A stretch of 7,593 bases of DNA from Planctomycetota bacterium (lineage in GTDB: Bacteria; Planctomycetota; PUPC01; JACPCR01), in contig JASLXP010000546.1 in assembly GCA_030740295.1 (NCBI GenBank), positions 1-7,593 of the forward strand. Direction: 5' to 3'. Under the pieces are notes generated by a model. It had not been told where the DNA came from and did no database searches. It worked only from the letters and a program-made list of their open reading frames with translations. Below are positions 7,382 through 7,593 of this stretch, piece after piece. Each line of letters begins with the position of its first letter. The first letter of the stretch is position 1. A program made the position numbers and the translations under genes.

Positions 7382-7387
7382 ATTCCA

Positions 7388-7593
7388 ATGAACAGACTCA
7401 GCCTTTCTTATGCAGCGCTCGTGCTGTCTTGTGCATTGCCCGGCGCGACTATCTTTGCCGCCGATGAAGATGAGAGACTCATGATTCTCGAGATTCGAGA
7501 TGAATACGGCAAGACCGCATTCGAGGTGATCAAGCAAGCTGAATATCGAGATTGGCGTAACCAGCGCACGGAAGAATCGAGGGAGATCATCGC
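7388..7593 (+). CDS. Partial secreted protein of unknown function (3' end beyond window)
   Basis: An ATG with a strong AGGAG site opens a frame that stays open to the right edge (68 codons plus two bases). The first 25 residues are a convincing Sec signal peptide: MNRLS, then a hydrophobic core YAALVLSCALPGATIF, and cleavage after FAA. The mature part begins DEDERLMILEIRDEYG and continues as a strongly charged stretch rich in Glu, Arg, Asp and Lys, probably helical. I do not recognise a family from this fragment. The cysteine at position 15 lies inside the hydrophobic core and does not make a normal lipobox, so a lipoprotein is unlikely. The gene is divergent from the lyase gene, so the two could share control, but nothing shows that it belongs to the same pathway. 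Confidence 0.72.
   Translation, partial: MNRLSLSYAALVLSCALPGATIFAADEDERLMILEIRDEYGKTAFEVIKQAEYRDWRNQRTEESREII

Larger units (their letters stand above)
7303..7387. promoter_or_regulatory. Divergent intergenic region between the lyase gene and the downstream secreted-protein gene
   Basis: This 85-bp spacer lies between two divergent starts and should contain both promoters. I found no confident -35/-10 pair. An 8-bp direct repeat, TCTGTGTA, occurs at 7314-7321 and 7354-7361, exactly 40 bp apart, and a GTTAAC palindrome lies between the copies. These could be operator half-sites, but two 8-mers are weak evidence. Confidence 0.45.

Overview
The window holds two complete genes and two genes cut by its ends. 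All are packed tightly on both strands and read as part of a carbohydrate-degradation locus. Large multidomain secreted proteins (LamG, GH2-like, beta-helix, PKD and carbohydrate-binding-like modules), moderately high GC and two apparent TTG starts fit a bacterium of the Planctomycetota/Verrucomicrobiota/Lentisphaerota/Kiritimatiellota type. That placement rests on gene style only, because no marker gene is present.

Layout. From 3173 down to 1 on the minus strand is one uninterrupted reading frame of at least 1057 codons that runs off the left edge. It encodes a secreted LamG plus glycoside-hydrolase-family-2-like protein with a Rossmann/GATase-like region near the cut end. A 127-bp divergent spacer (3174-3300) carries a perfect triple 7-bp repeat. 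From 3301 to 5133 on the plus strand is a probably exported right-handed beta-helix protein with a PKD domain and beta-sandwich modules. It converges, with a 30-bp gap, on a minus-strand heparinase II/III-family polysaccharide lyase (7302-5164) that has no signal peptide. A second divergent spacer (7303-7387) separates the lyase from the start of a small secreted protein (7388 onward) that is cut by the right edge.

How the genes may work together (inference): the beta-helix protein and the GH2-like protein would act outside the cytoplasm on a polysaccharide, probably one containing uronic acid. The heparinase-type lyase would then cleave oligosaccharides, perhaps inside the cell. No transporter, sulfatase or regulator is seen here, so the substrate cannot be fixed. 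The most notable points are that the GH2-like barrel lacks both canonical catalytic glutamates, that the lyase has a diverged His/Asp motif, and that the beta-helix protein appears to stop inside a carbohydrate-binding-like domain. I saw no RNA gene, mobile element, CRISPR array or convincing terminator.
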